Source: a virus | Virus record (IMG/VR): IMGVR_UViG_3300032164_000049 | Location: 1-31,121 of that record | Length of the DNA stretch: 31,121 nt | Reading direction: 5' to 3' (one strand) | Shown: piece by piece, positions 20,807 to 28,154 of the stretch | Position numbering within the stretch: the first letter of the stretch is position 1 | How the letters are laid out: each line of letters begins with the position of its first letter | The notes under the pieces: model-generated | What the model was told of the DNA's origin: nothing | The model's input: only the letters and a program-made list of their open reading frames with translations | The model's database searches: none | Position numbers and translations under genes: made by a program

Positions 20807-21167
20807 AGTAGTCCTTCAAGTTCAAGGCGTTGAACAGTTTCAGGCAGCTCTCTCTAAGTTAGGCATTTCACTACAGGATTATGTGCGAGCGAAATTGAGT
20901 GAATGGGCTGAACTTGTTAAGGCTGAAGCTAGAGCTAAAGTTCCTGTTAGAACAGGCTATCTTCAGAGTACAATATATTCTCAAGTCAAAGATTGGGTGG
21001 TTCGCATTGGCGCTGAGGCAACTTACGCTTTGTTTGTCGAATTCGGGACTAGATATATGCGAGCTCAGCCCTACATTTTTCCGGCAGTTCAGAAGTATCT
21101 TGACCAACTTGAGAAGATGATTTCTGAAGGGATAGAAGCTGCAAAGTTAGGAGCTGGTCTTCAATGA
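20796..21167 (+). CDS. HK97 gp10-like tail/neck protein
   Basis: A 123-residue protein with the typical HK97 gp10-like profile: VVLQVQGVEQFQAALSKLGI, then a long helix with Ala (VKAEARAKVPVRTGYLQSTI), YSQVKDWVVRIGAEATYALF and VEFGTRYMRAQPYIFPAVQK. The TGxLxxSI-like turn and the EFGTxxMxAxPFhxPA-like motif are clear family signs. These proteins are head-tail or tail completion components. Its gene normally lies between connector and terminator genes, but here it follows the chaperones, next to the tape measure. GGGGAG precedes ATG 20796 by nine bases. Its stop overlaps the tape measure ATG. Confidence 0.8.
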   Translation: MAVEVVLQVQGVEQFQAALSKLGISLQDYVRAKLSEWAELVKAEARAKVPVRTGYLQSTIYSQVKDWVVRIGAEATYALFVEFGTRYMRAQPYIFPAVQKYLDQLEKMISEGIEAAKLGAGLQ

Positions 21168-22081
21168 GTTTTAACGAACTTGCAGTCTCGATTATTGCTC
21201 ATAATCTGGCAAGTGCAGAATTCGTTAGGGTAGCTGCTGATGCTGGAGTTATGGCTTCACAGATTTCGGGGCAGAGAATCCTCATTAGCGTAGAGAATCA
21301 GGCAAGTCCAGCATTCAGTACCATAAGCGAAGATGCTGCAGGACTTAAGGCTCAGATTGAAAGCTCTCCAATATCGATAAATTTTGCTCCTATTGACATT
21401 CCATCAGTCCCGCCGATAGATGTTTCTTCAGTTCAAGCTGCTAACATTACTTTTCAGCAGACAAGCGTCTCAGCAGCAAACATGAGTGAGAGCTTGAAGG
21501 CTTCGGCAACAGGATTTACAGAAGTTGGAGCAAAAGCTGAAGCAGTTAATGTTAGCTTAAGAAGCGTCTCTTCAGGATTTATGGCAGTTGGGCATATGGG
21601 AATCGCTGTCACGAGTCTTGCTAGCAATTTCGGGATCCTTGACAAGGAAAGCAGCAAGTGGATCAGCACGATCATGAGCGTCATAACGCTTATGGGAGCA
21701 TGGATTCGGCTCAAAGCAATTATGACTACTATAACGACTGGACACACTGCTAGCATCGCAATTAATACGACAGCTGAAACTTCGAACGCAGGCGCGAGTA
21801 TAACGACAAGTATAGCTCATAAGATCAAAGCCGCTGCAACATGGATCGCTGTAGCCGCTCAGAATGCTCTAAACATTAGCCATGCAACATTCTTAGCCTT
21901 AACAGGAGTCGGAATCGCAGTTATAATCGCTGCAGCTGTAGCAATGTCATATTTCGCTTCACAGATGAATAATGCAACTTCAGGGATGAGAGACTTCAAT
22001 AGTGCAGCAGCCGAAACGCCAACTTCAGGCCGCAGTATTCGACGGTCTGGAGAAGACTTATACCGTAAAGGCGTTGAGTAA
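21164..22081 (+). CDS. Short tape measure protein
   Basis: A 305-residue protein, Ala/Ser/Ile-rich and helical, with hydrophobic stretches (SSKWISTIMSVITLMGAWIR, ALTGVGIAVIIAAAVAMSYF) as in tape measure C-termini and a Ser/Ala-rich N-terminal half. By position (after chaperone, before hub) it is the tape measure that sets tail length and may act in the host membrane during DNA delivery. At about 0.15 nm per residue the tail would be near 45 nm, short for a siphovirus. ATGA overlap with the upstream gene. Repeats of SVSxGF type are weak, and no lytic domain is seen. Confidence 0.7.
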   Translation: MSFNELAVSIIAHNLASAEFVRVAADAGVMASQISGQRILISVENQASPAFSTISEDAAGLKAQIESSPISINFAPIDIPSVPPIDVSSVQAANITFQQTSVSAANMSESLKASATGFTEVGAKAEAVNVSLRSVSSGFMAVGHMGIAVTSLASNFGILDKESSKWISTIMSVITLMGAWIRLKAIMTTITTGHTASIAINTTAETSNAGASITTSIAHKIKAAATWIAVAAQNALNISHATFLALTGVGIAVIIAAAVAMSYFASQMNNATSGMRDFNSAAAETPTSGRSIRRSGEDLYRKGVE

Positions 22082-22083
22082 CC

Positions 22084-25035
22084 TTGAGCAGCGACATTCC
22101 CAAAATTGCTGCTGTTTTAGGCTCTGTTACTCCCCCGCAAGGAGACATTATTGATCTTGTTCTTCATTTAGGCTGTACTAAAGAAGTCTCATCTTTTGAC
22201 CTTCTCCTTCAAAATTGGGACCAAGAGTATAGTCCAGGAGGAACAACACCTATCCTTGTTGGTGTTGATGGACACATTGATGTTGGCAGAGGTACTAATG
22301 TTCCACAGTTAATCACTTGCAGAGTTGAAAGTATCAAGTGTTTCTGTCCAAATCCAAATGAATACTATATGCTGGTAAGCGGTAGATGTTGGGGAGAAAA
22401 ACTGTTCCGTCGCGTAGTAACAAAAACTTATACTAGCCAAAAGGGAGAAGCGATCGTTAAAGACTTGATGGATTCTTATGCGCTTCTTAGTCACACTCGA
22501 AGCGCTACTGAGCTTGTAGAAGACACGGATACGACGTTCACTTTGCTTGAGTATGAGGATACGCCTTTATGGGATGTTTTGAAGTATATTGCTGAAAGCA
22601 GTGACAAGGCAGGCGTAATCGGCTATGATTTTCGTGTGGCGCCTGATGGCAAGTTCGAGTTTTTCCCAAAGAACAGCAAAACGAGTAGTGTTAGCCTAAC
22701 AGAGATCGCTGAAGTTAGCGAGTACAGGAAAGATATTCACAGAGTCCGGAACAAGATTATGATTTATGGCCTTGCTGACAAGAGTGTACCTCTAGATAAG
22801 GATCTCTGGACTGAAGCAGTTCATTCTACTGACGGAATTTGGACATCAATAACTGGTGAACCGCCCGTTTTTGATACAGTCTCAAAAGTCAAAGGGACTG
22901 GGAGTATCAAACTTCACGGAATTCAAGCTTACTATGAAGGTGCAGTCTTCACAATCGATGGAGGCAAAGAAGTTAACTCTAATTTGTATCCGACTTTAAG
23001 TTTCTATCTTGCTCTCCAGCAAGCTTTCAGCGGGGAAGTAAGCATCTGTCTAATAGACACATCAGCGAGACAAGCCTGGAAACACGTTAATATTGGATTA
23101 AATGAGTGGCAGAAAGTAGATGTTAGAGTCGGCGCAGTAAATGCTGGCGATTGGTCATCTATTACTGCTGGCTTTGATTGGAGCGCCATAAAAGTTGTTC
23201 GTATTGACTGTTGGTTTGCAGGTATAGGCAGCGGCTACTTCTGGGTTGACTCTCTCTATTTCGGAGGGAGAAGATATGCTGCGATGCAGGAAGATGTTCC
23301 TGGAAGCCAAACAAGTTATGGTCTTCGAGAATTTACTGAAACAGATGAAGAACTCAACAGCGATCTAGACTGTAATTTAAGAGCAAAAGCCCTCCTGGAC
23401 TACTTCAAGGATCCAGCAGAATACTTGACTGTTGAAAGCAGCGTTATAGATTATGCTCTTGACCCTTCTTTGCCTGGAGACAAGATTCACGTTGAATTGC
23501 CCAACGAGAATGTTGACTCTGATTTTCGGATTGAAAGCGTAGAATACCATGTTGACGCGAGACAGCAAACTCTCATAATAACTTATGAGCTTGGGAAGGT
23601 CCCGCCTCAGATAGCAGACTATCTTTATGGCTTGCGGGCAACAACTGTAACAGTAGAGAAACTTGCTAGGACAAAACTTGGCAAAAGAGGAGTACCTTCT
23701 GTTTCTTACGGAGGCGGTCTCGGGAACCATCATTTAGGACATGAAACAGGAGATGATACAGGCGCTCAATGGGCAAGTGATGATGATGGCGGCTGGGACA
23801 AAATTGAAGGCTGGATAGCTCCCAAGTTTATTGGACCCTTCAATGATTCAGCAGCAATCATTCAGTTTAGAACAAAAAATAAGGCTGCAAACACAGTAGT
23901 TGATCATGAGTTTAACCCTTCAGATGACTTAAGGGGAATTCTTGGCAGTAGCGCTTACAGGTGGAAAGAAGTTAACACGAAATATCTGCTTCTGCCTTCA
24001 GATGGTTATGTTCAACTGAAAACTTTTGGAGAAGCAAATCCTAGAGCAAAATTGGATCTTGAGCTTCTTCAGTTTGGTCCCGGAGGCAGTACAGCTCTTG
24101 ACACTTGGCTGAAGCGTACAGGAGTAGCAAACCTTGAACTTAAAACTAATCTGTTACCGGTTGCTGACGAAAGCGGCAACTTAGGCGCTGCAGATAAGCG
24201 GTTTGCTAAAATCTGGACTGTTAACCTTGCAGTTACAAACATGATTTTCGGCAATGTCATTCCAAATATAGATAATACTTATGATTTAGGAGAGAATGCT
24301 ACTCCGAAAAGGTGGCGTGACATTTGGCTTTCAGGTGCATTAAGACTTCTAGGTGGCGGCGTTCAAATTAACCTCTTACCTAATGCACATGCAACATATG
24401 ATTTAGGGGCTGACCTGACTAGATGGAGAGACATATATGCTAGCGGCGTCGGAAAGTTCGGTACACTTGAAGCTATGACTTTCATTAATTGTGCAAGTAT
24501 AATCGCAACTGGAAACGGAAAGTTCAATGACCTCAATATTGGCACGTATATAGTCATTACAGACGGCAGAGTTTTGCAGAATGTTACTGCTGACGCTGCA
24601 GTAATCACAAGCGGACAATTTGGACTCGGAAGAATGCCGCGCGGAGACCTTGGCCTTATCTTAGAAGGAGGAGGCGCAAGTTTTGATCCGCTTTATGTTG
24701 AGCCTGATGGGAGATATACGCCTGCAGGTCATACTCATGGCGGTGGCGACATATCAAGCGGGACTGTGCCTGAAGACCATGTCCCCAGCGTATACTCAGG
24801 CAAAATAACTTTTAACGGTGGCATATCAACAAACAGCGTAAACTGTGCAAACTTTAGCGCAACAGACATCGTCTTTGAGAACAATTTTAGAATCACAGAA
24901 GCTGAGAAGTTAGGCTTGCCGAAGGGTTTAGCTTTTCTTAATCCGAAAGGCAAGATCTTACTGTTCTTGGACGCGAAAGGGAATCTGAAAGTAGCTGGAA
25001 AAATAGGCAAGTTCAACAAGAAAGTAGCAGGCTAG
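22084..25035 (+). CDS. Tail hub/baseplate protein with carbohydrate-binding insert and fibre domain
   Basis: A 983-residue tip protein. Residues 1-240 and 400-520 look like the two halves of a gp27/Dit-Tal-type hub (GQKGEAIVKDLMDSY-like region; LRAKALLDYFKDPAEYLTVE, SDFRIESVEYHVDARQQTLI). Between them, about 241-398, lies a jelly-roll (GTGSIKLHGI, NEWQKVDVRVGAVNAGDW, SGYFWVDSLYFGG), probably a sugar-binding insert. From about 560 on is fibre-like sequence with repeats NLLPVADESGNLG (from 689), NVIPNIDNTYDLG with RWRDIWLSG (from 724) and NLLPNAHATYDLG with RWRDIYASG (from 763), and a GGGDISSGTVPEDHVPS hinge near the end. It probably binds the host surface. TTG start. Confidence 0.75.
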   Translation: MSSDIPKIAAVLGSVTPPQGDIIDLVLHLGCTKEVSSFDLLLQNWDQEYSPGGTTPILVGVDGHIDVGRGTNVPQLITCRVESIKCFCPNPNEYYMLVSGRCWGEKLFRRVVTKTYTSQKGEAIVKDLMDSYALLSHTRSATELVEDTDTTFTLLEYEDTPLWDVLKYIAESSDKAGVIGYDFRVAPDGKFEFFPKNSKTSSVSLTEIAEVSEYRKDIHRVRNKIMIYGLADKSVPLDKDLWTEAVHSTDGIWTSITGEPPVFDTVSKVKGTGSIKLHGIQAYYEGAVFTIDGGKEVNSNLYPTLSFYLALQQAFSGEVSICLIDTSARQAWKHVNIGLNEWQKVDVRVGAVNAGDWSSITAGFDWSAIKVVRIDCWFAGIGSGYFWVDSLYFGGRRYAAMQEDVPGSQTSYGLREFTETDEELNSDLDCNLRAKALLDYFKDPAEYLTVESSVIDYALDPSLPGDKIHVELPNENVDSDFRIESVEYHVDARQQTLIITYELGKVPPQIADYLYGLRATTVTVEKLARTKLGKRGVPSVSYGGGLGNHHLGHETGDDTGAQWASDDDGGWDKIEGWIAPKFIGPFNDSAAIIQFRTKNKAANTVVDHEFNPSDDLRGILGSSAYRWKEVNTKYLLLPSDGYVQLKTFGEANPRAKLDLELLQFGPGGSTALDTWLKRTGVANLELKTNLLPVADESGNLGAADKRFAKIWTVNLAVTNMIFGNVIPNIDNTYDLGENATPKRWRDIWLSGALRLLGGGVQINLLPNAHATYDLGADLTRWRDIYASGVGKFGTLEAMTFINCASIIATGNGKFNDLNIGTYIVITDGRVLQNVTADAAVITSGQFGLGRMPRGDLGLILEGGGASFDPLYVEPDGRYTPAGHTHGGGDISSGTVPEDHVPSVYSGKITFNGGISTNSVNCANFSATDIVFENNFRITEAEKLGLPKGLAFLNPKGKILLFLDAKGNLKVAGKIGKFNKKVAG

Positions 25036-25099
25036 TGTACAGCAAAATTCTTAGGCAAGATATACTCAGATATTGGATCTCTTAAAGAAGTGAGTAAAT

Positions 25100-25378
25100 A
25101 TGGACTATGCTGAATTCGTCATTTTGATTCTTCAGAATCCTCTTGCTCTCGGCGCTATCATGGCTTTCATCTGGAACATCGGAGGCTACATAAGCGCAAG
25201 TGCACGCGCCAGAAAACTTGAAGCTTACGACAAGAACAAGTTCATTGAAACGCTTGCTCTCTTTGAGACTGCCATGATCATAACTCAGGGAGTAGCTGGC
25301 TTGCCTACTTCATGGGCAACAACATTATCGATCATCGTAAACATTGTAGTGTCCCTGAAGAAAGCTCTCGCCAAATAA
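25100..25378 (+). CDS. Holin-like two-helix membrane protein
   Basis: A 92-residue protein with two hydrophobic segments (FVILILQNPLALGAIMAFIW, residues about 6-25, and TLSIIVNIVVSLKKALAK near the end), a central charged helix (ARARKLEAYDKNKFIETLAL), and a basic C-terminus. Last + strand gene after the tail tip, where lysis or membrane genes often lie. A holin-like role is possible but no endolysin gene is seen in the window. Archaeal viruses may exit in other ways, so the name describes shape only. Confidence 0.5.
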   Translation: MDYAEFVILILQNPLALGAIMAFIWNIGGYISASARARKLEAYDKNKFIETLALFETAMIITQGVAGLPTSWATTLSIIVNIVVSLKKALAK

Positions 25379-25410
25379 ACTAACCTTCTCTCTCGAATTA
25401 GTGAATAGAA

Positions 25411-25480
25411 AACTGCCTGAAAACTGGACATGAAAAAAGGGGTTGTTTCGTTCCAAAATTGGAACTCGTCAGGGGCAGTT
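25411..25480. terminator. Convergent intergenic region with nested inverted repeats
   Basis: Between the + strand and minus strand operons. Outer arms AACTGCC (25411-25417) and GGCAGTT (25474-25480) enclose an inner near-perfect palindrome, GTTCCAA (25450-25456), AA, TTGGAAC (25459-25465). The right outer arm overlaps the stop of the minus-strand gene. A two-way terminator for converging transcripts or an operator-like protein-binding site are both possible. Confidence 0.45.
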
Positions 25481-25662
25481 CAAAATACCGTTGATCTAGC
25501 TTGGTAGCGGCTTAATTCATGGTCTTTGTGGCTTTCTATGAACTTGCGTCTTTCTTTAGCATCGAACTTCTTGTTTCCATGTGCTATCCAGATAGCGATG
25601 CCTGAACAAGAGCATTCGATTCTGATAATGTTCTTTGCACCTTTGAGTTCTCCAACTTTCAT
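25480..25662 (-). CDS. Small basic protein (60 aa), last gene of the early operon
   Basis: A protein of 60 residues from ATG 25662, ten bases after AGGAGG, the best start, although the frame is open back to 25728. It has ECSCSGIAIWIAHGNKKFDA and a basic helix (KERRKFIESHKDHELSRYQA), with alternating strands before. No family is recognised. The two close Cys and basic end may point to nucleic-acid binding. Its last codons overlap the right arm of the intergenic inverted repeat. Confidence 0.55.
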   Translation of the reverse strand: MKVGELKGAKNIIRIECSCSGIAIWIAHGNKKFDAKERRKFIESHKDHELSRYQARSTVF

Positions 25663-25691
25663 ACTATTCTTTCCTCCTGAGTTGGACATTA

Positions 25692-25751
25692 CTATTTGTC
25701 GCCATCCTTTTCCGAGTCTTTTCTGCATCCGTTTTCACGCAGCTTAGGCAT
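25692..25751 (-). CDS. 19-codon ORF with strong Shine-Dalgarno site
   Basis: AGGAGGTGA lies six bases before ATG 25751, but the frame stops after MPKLRENGCRKDSEKDGDK. A -1 move in its last third (at GAAAAG) enters the frame of the following 60-aa gene through KGWRQIVMSNSGGKNS. It may be a leader peptide, or the true 5' end of the downstream gene reached by frameshift. The ribosome site is strong evidence that translation starts here. Confidence 0.4.
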   Translation of the reverse strand: MPKLRENGCRKDSEKDGDK

Positions 25752-25756
25752 AAGTT

Positions 25757-26116
25757 TCACCTCCTCAGGGGCTTTCGGCCTATTCCGTTTTTGTTCTGCA
25801 TGATCCAATAGAAGAAGCCTTCTTTAGCTAGTTTCCCATTTTCCTTCAAGATCTCATCTCTGAGTGTTAGGTACTCGTTTGTGTCGACGTCTGTCCGGAG
25901 CTCGAATATGCCTTTCTTTCCTTCTTGTTGTTGCCAGGGACTTGTCTTTTTCTGTTGTTCTTTAGCAGGCGGCAAAGTTTGCGGGGGAGCTGGTTCTTTC
26001 GGCTTTCCTGAAAGCTGCCGTTGAATGTCTTCTACGACTTCTAGAAGATGATTAAGCAGATAGCCTTGAGCGAGAACAGCATCCAGGATCTCGAGAGAAA
26101 TATTAGGAGAACTCAT
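25757..26116 (-). CDS. Hypothetical protein with Pro/Gln linker (119 aa)
   Basis: ATG 26116 follows AGGAGGTGG at eight bases. Residues 1-37 are helical (LEILDAVLAQGYLLNHLLEV), then a Pro/Lys/Gln-rich linker (KEPAPPQTLPPAKEQQKKTS), then a C-terminal domain of about 50 residues (GIFELRTDVDTNEYLTLRDE, KEGFFYWIMQNKNG, GRKPLRR). The two-domain layout with a flexible linker resembles DNA-replication or recombination accessory proteins, but no motif identifies it. The stop overlaps the Shine-Dalgarno site of the following gene. Confidence 0.6.
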   Translation of the reverse strand: MSSPNISLEILDAVLAQGYLLNHLLEVVEDIQRQLSGKPKEPAPPQTLPPAKEQQKKTSPWQQQEGKKGIFELRTDVDTNEYLTLRDEILKENGKLAKEGFFYWIMQNKNGIGRKPLRR

Positions 26117-26346
26117 TATGATTCCACCTCCTTTGCTGTTATTTTAAGGACTGACAAAACTTGGGTTTTTGCCTCTGACAGTCTCTTGACTGTTTCTTCA
26201 AAGGTTTTCTCGTTTCCTTCTAGGCTTGCTTTCACGATAAGCTTATCAGGATACTTTGCTTCTGTGTTTTTCCTGATCTCCTCTTCTATGCTTATGTGGA
26301 AAACGTAGCCTATTTTCGTCTGTTCTATCTCTGTTTTTATGCTCAT
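26116..26346 (-). CDS. Hypothetical alpha/beta protein (76 aa)
   Basis: Starts at ATG 26346, eight bases after GAGGAG; its stop shares bases with the next ATG (TAATG). The first half shows strands KIGYVFHISIEEEIRKNTEA and KLIVKASLEGNE, the second a helix (TFEETVKRLSEAKTQVLSVL) and end KITAKEVES. No family is recognised. Small size and strong translation signals are typical of viral early genes, and its role is unknown. Confidence 0.6.
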   Translation of the reverse strand: MSIKTEIEQTKIGYVFHISIEEEIRKNTEAKYPDKLIVKASLEGNEKTFEETVKRLSEAKTQVLSVLKITAKEVES

Positions 26347-26723
26347 ATTTCCGTCTCCTCTAGATTAGGAAGATAGATTCCTGCTGACGCTGCTATTATC
26401 TTCGGCTTTCTATTCTCATAAAAGTTTGGACATGCTGCCTCGTTGACTCTTCGGTCTAAGTAGCGTTTCTCATGTTGATGCCATTTCCAGTCTTTAATGC
26501 TTTGGAGGGTTAATCTTCTGCTGACAAACTCTGCCCAAACCTCGCTTAGGCTGACTGGCTGAGGAGGCATTCCCATACTTTTTAGGCGCTGCATCTTTCT
26601 CCAGTAGAGGCCATAGACGATTTCAACGACCATTTGACGATGAGCTTTAATCTCATCGTTTTCTGGGGGCTGAGCTTGCGGAGCCCAGCCCTCGAGCTTC
26701 TTTGTTTCTCCAGTCGTTGTCAT
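26343..26723 (-). CDS. Hypothetical protein (126 aa)
   Basis: ATG 26723 follows GAGGAG at five bases. Helical middle (RQMVVEIVYGLYWRKMQRLK), then VSLSEVWAEFVSRRLTLQSI, DWKWHQHEKRYLDRRVNEAA with many aromatic and basic residues, and a final IIAASAGIYLPN. Basic and aromatic clustering suits nucleic-acid binding. No catalytic pattern is visible. ATGA overlap with the gene on its 3' side and with the Cys-rich gene on its 5' side, so it lies in the same operon. Confidence 0.6.
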   Translation of the reverse strand: MTTTGETKKLEGWAPQAQPPENDEIKAHRQMVVEIVYGLYWRKMQRLKSMGMPPQPVSLSEVWAEFVSRRLTLQSIKDWKWHQHEKRYLDRRVNEAACPNFYENRKPKIIAASAGIYLPNLEETEI

Positions 26724-26938
26724 TGCATCTCCTCTAAGTTTTTGACTATTGTTGCGCTTAGGTATTCTTGGCAGATTTTCGCCAGGTTCTCAGGAGAGAA
26801 AGGCTTCTTATCTTCCCAAGTTTGCAGTAGTTGACTAATCGCGCGGAGAGGAGCACAGACGTTAAGTTTCGCGCAGGACAAGCAGCTTCTTTCCGCGTTC
26901 AGGTTTGCTTTCAGCTTTTCTTCATCTATCATCTGCAT
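26720..26938 (-). CDS. Small Cys-rich protein (about 72 aa)
   Basis: ATG 26938 follows GAGG at eight bases (ATG 26932 follows a second GAGG at nine). It contains SCLSCAKLNVCAPLRAISQL, a C-x2-C-x5-C cluster that could bind zinc or an iron-sulfur cluster with one more ligand, then a helical region (PENLAKICQEYLSATIVKNL). Unknown family. A minus-strand early gene between the DUF932-like protein and the 126-residue protein. Confidence 0.6.
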   Translation of the reverse strand: MQMIDEEKLKANLNAERSCLSCAKLNVCAPLRAISQLLQTWEDKKPFSPENLAKICQEYLSATIVKNLEEMQ

Positions 26939-26948
26939 CTTCCTCACC

Positions 26949-27797
26949 TCAGATCTTGAGCTCTATCGCTTTATGCAAAATGTTGTATTGATGGATTTTC
27001 GTTTTGAGTTGCGCTTTCGGATTGTGCCAAATGATTTCCGTTATGTCATTGTAGACTTGCCATTGAGTAAGATGTTCTGGCACGATCGTTGCTTGCTTCT
27101 CTTCTGCTTTCAGGTAGCCTGGCAGAGATTTCTTGCTGAGGCGACTGTTCTGGATCCTAGTTAACCATGCCTTGTTTGCTTCGACTATTGCGAGCTCCCG
27201 GTATTGCTCGAGAACCTTTTTAGCGCTGTCCATTGCGTTGATAAGAACGTCTTTCAGTTCTATGTCAAAGTTTGCTGTGTGCCTGCGATATACCCAGTTG
27301 ACCGCTTCTCTATCTAAGGCACTCATTCTTCTTGCGATGCCGAGGACGAGATTCTGGCAGGTTCCTCTGAAAGTGAAGTATCCTGTGCTAAAGCTAAGGC
27401 TGCTATCTATGCTGTTGTTGACTGTGACGCCTACGAAAACTTTGTCTGTTCCTATTTTGTAGTCTGTGTTTGCTGCGTATGCTGCATGCATTCGTCTTCC
27501 GTCTTTCTCTAGAAGAACGTGCCGCCCGAAGTCTTTGGCGTGTTCTTGCTGTTTGAGTTTGTCGAAGGGGATTAGGTTAGCGTCTTTGGCTGCTTTGTCT
27601 GCTATGCCGAGGGCTTCCTCGTTTGGAATAAGTTTGTAGCCTTTTCTTACTATGCTGAGGATTTTTCCGTTTTTAATTATTGCTTTCCAGCCGCTTTCTG
27701 TCTTGCCGTAGTTAATGTATGCTTCTTGAAGGCCATACTGATTCCATGTAGAATCTATCTTTCCATAATCGAGCTTCTCTGTTGTTATATTCTCCAA
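26949..27797 (-). CDS. DUF932-like protein
   Basis: About 282 residues from TTG 27797 (GGAGGTGA six bases upstream); the frame is open from 27818, but that would place the start before the ribosome site. The sequence matches the DUF932 layout seen in phages and plasmids: GWKAIIKNGKILSIVRKGYK, LIPNEEALGIADKAAKDANL, GTDKVFVGVTVNNSIDSSLS, FSTGYFTFRGTCQNLVLGIA, then a helical tail (AMDSAKKVLEQYRELAIVEA). DUF932 proteins are widely found in phage early regions beside single-strand DNA metabolism genes; the biochemical function is unsettled. It is the largest gene of this minus-strand operon. Confidence 0.75.
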   Translation of the reverse strand: MENITTEKLDYGKIDSTWNQYGLQEAYINYGKTESGWKAIIKNGKILSIVRKGYKLIPNEEALGIADKAAKDANLIPFDKLKQQEHAKDFGRHVLLEKDGRRMHAAYAANTDYKIGTDKVFVGVTVNNSIDSSLSFSTGYFTFRGTCQNLVLGIARRMSALDREAVNWVYRRHTANFDIELKDVLINAMDSAKKVLEQYRELAIVEANKAWLTRIQNSRLSKKSLPGYLKAEEKQATIVPEHLTQWQVYNDITEIIWHNPKAQLKTKIHQYNILHKAIELKI

Positions 27798-27818
27798 GTT
27801 TTTCACCTCCTTTTGCAA

Positions 27819-27974
27819 CTATCTGTAAACTGTAAACATCTTGTTGATCTGTCTGACTGTTTCTTTGTTGCTTGCGATCTCTTCTTTTGTTAGGCTAACG
27901 TGACCGCAGGGCTGGTAGATTCCGCTCATGTAGATCAGGCTTTTTGCTTCTTTTCCGCAGACTACGCATATCAT
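27819..27974 (-). CDS. Small zinc-finger protein (51 aa)
   Basis: ATG 27974 overlaps the TGA of the preceding gene (ATGA) and is preceded by AAGGGG and an A9 run. It has ICVVCGKEAK and later QPCGHVSL, giving Cys-x2-Cys and Cys-Gly-His ligands for one zinc, followed by a helix (KEEIASNKETVRQINKMF). Because the A9 run joins its frame to the upstream zinc-ribbon gene in -1 register, a fused two-finger protein may also be made. Unknown role, probably DNA or RNA binding. Confidence 0.6.
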   Translation of the reverse strand: MICVVCGKEAKSLIYMSGIYQPCGHVSLTKEEIASNKETVRQINKMFTVYR

Positions 27975-28153
27975 TTTTTTTTCCCCTTCCAGTTTTCTTG
28001 ACTTATAACGACTGCCATTTTGCATTTCCGGCACCAGAGCCAGACAACATTAACGTTTTCATGTTTGTAAGCTAAGGGTCCGGCGCATTCTGGACACTTC
28101 TCTAAAGCTGCCTTGTTCGCTCGAGATTCTTCAGGCTCTATATGTTCGCTCAT
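27971..28153 (-). CDS. Zinc-ribbon protein (60 aa)
   Basis: ATG 28153 follows AGGGGAAG. A typical zinc ribbon: KCPECAGPLAYKHENVNVVW and then WCRKCKMAVV, i.e. two Cys pairs on knuckles separated by strands. It ends NWKGKKK at the A9 run (T9 at 27974-27982 on the + strand). A transcription or replication accessory role is likely, as for many such viral ribbons. A -1 slip at the run would continue into the next zinc-finger gene. Confidence 0.65.
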   Translation of the reverse strand: MSEHIEPEESRANKAALEKCPECAGPLAYKHENVNVVWLWCRKCKMAVVISQENWKGKKK

Positions 28154-28154
28154 T

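Noticed and set aside
27133-27462. + strand ORF of 109 codons over the DUF932-like gene
   Set aside because: Antisense shadow of the better supported minus-strand gene.
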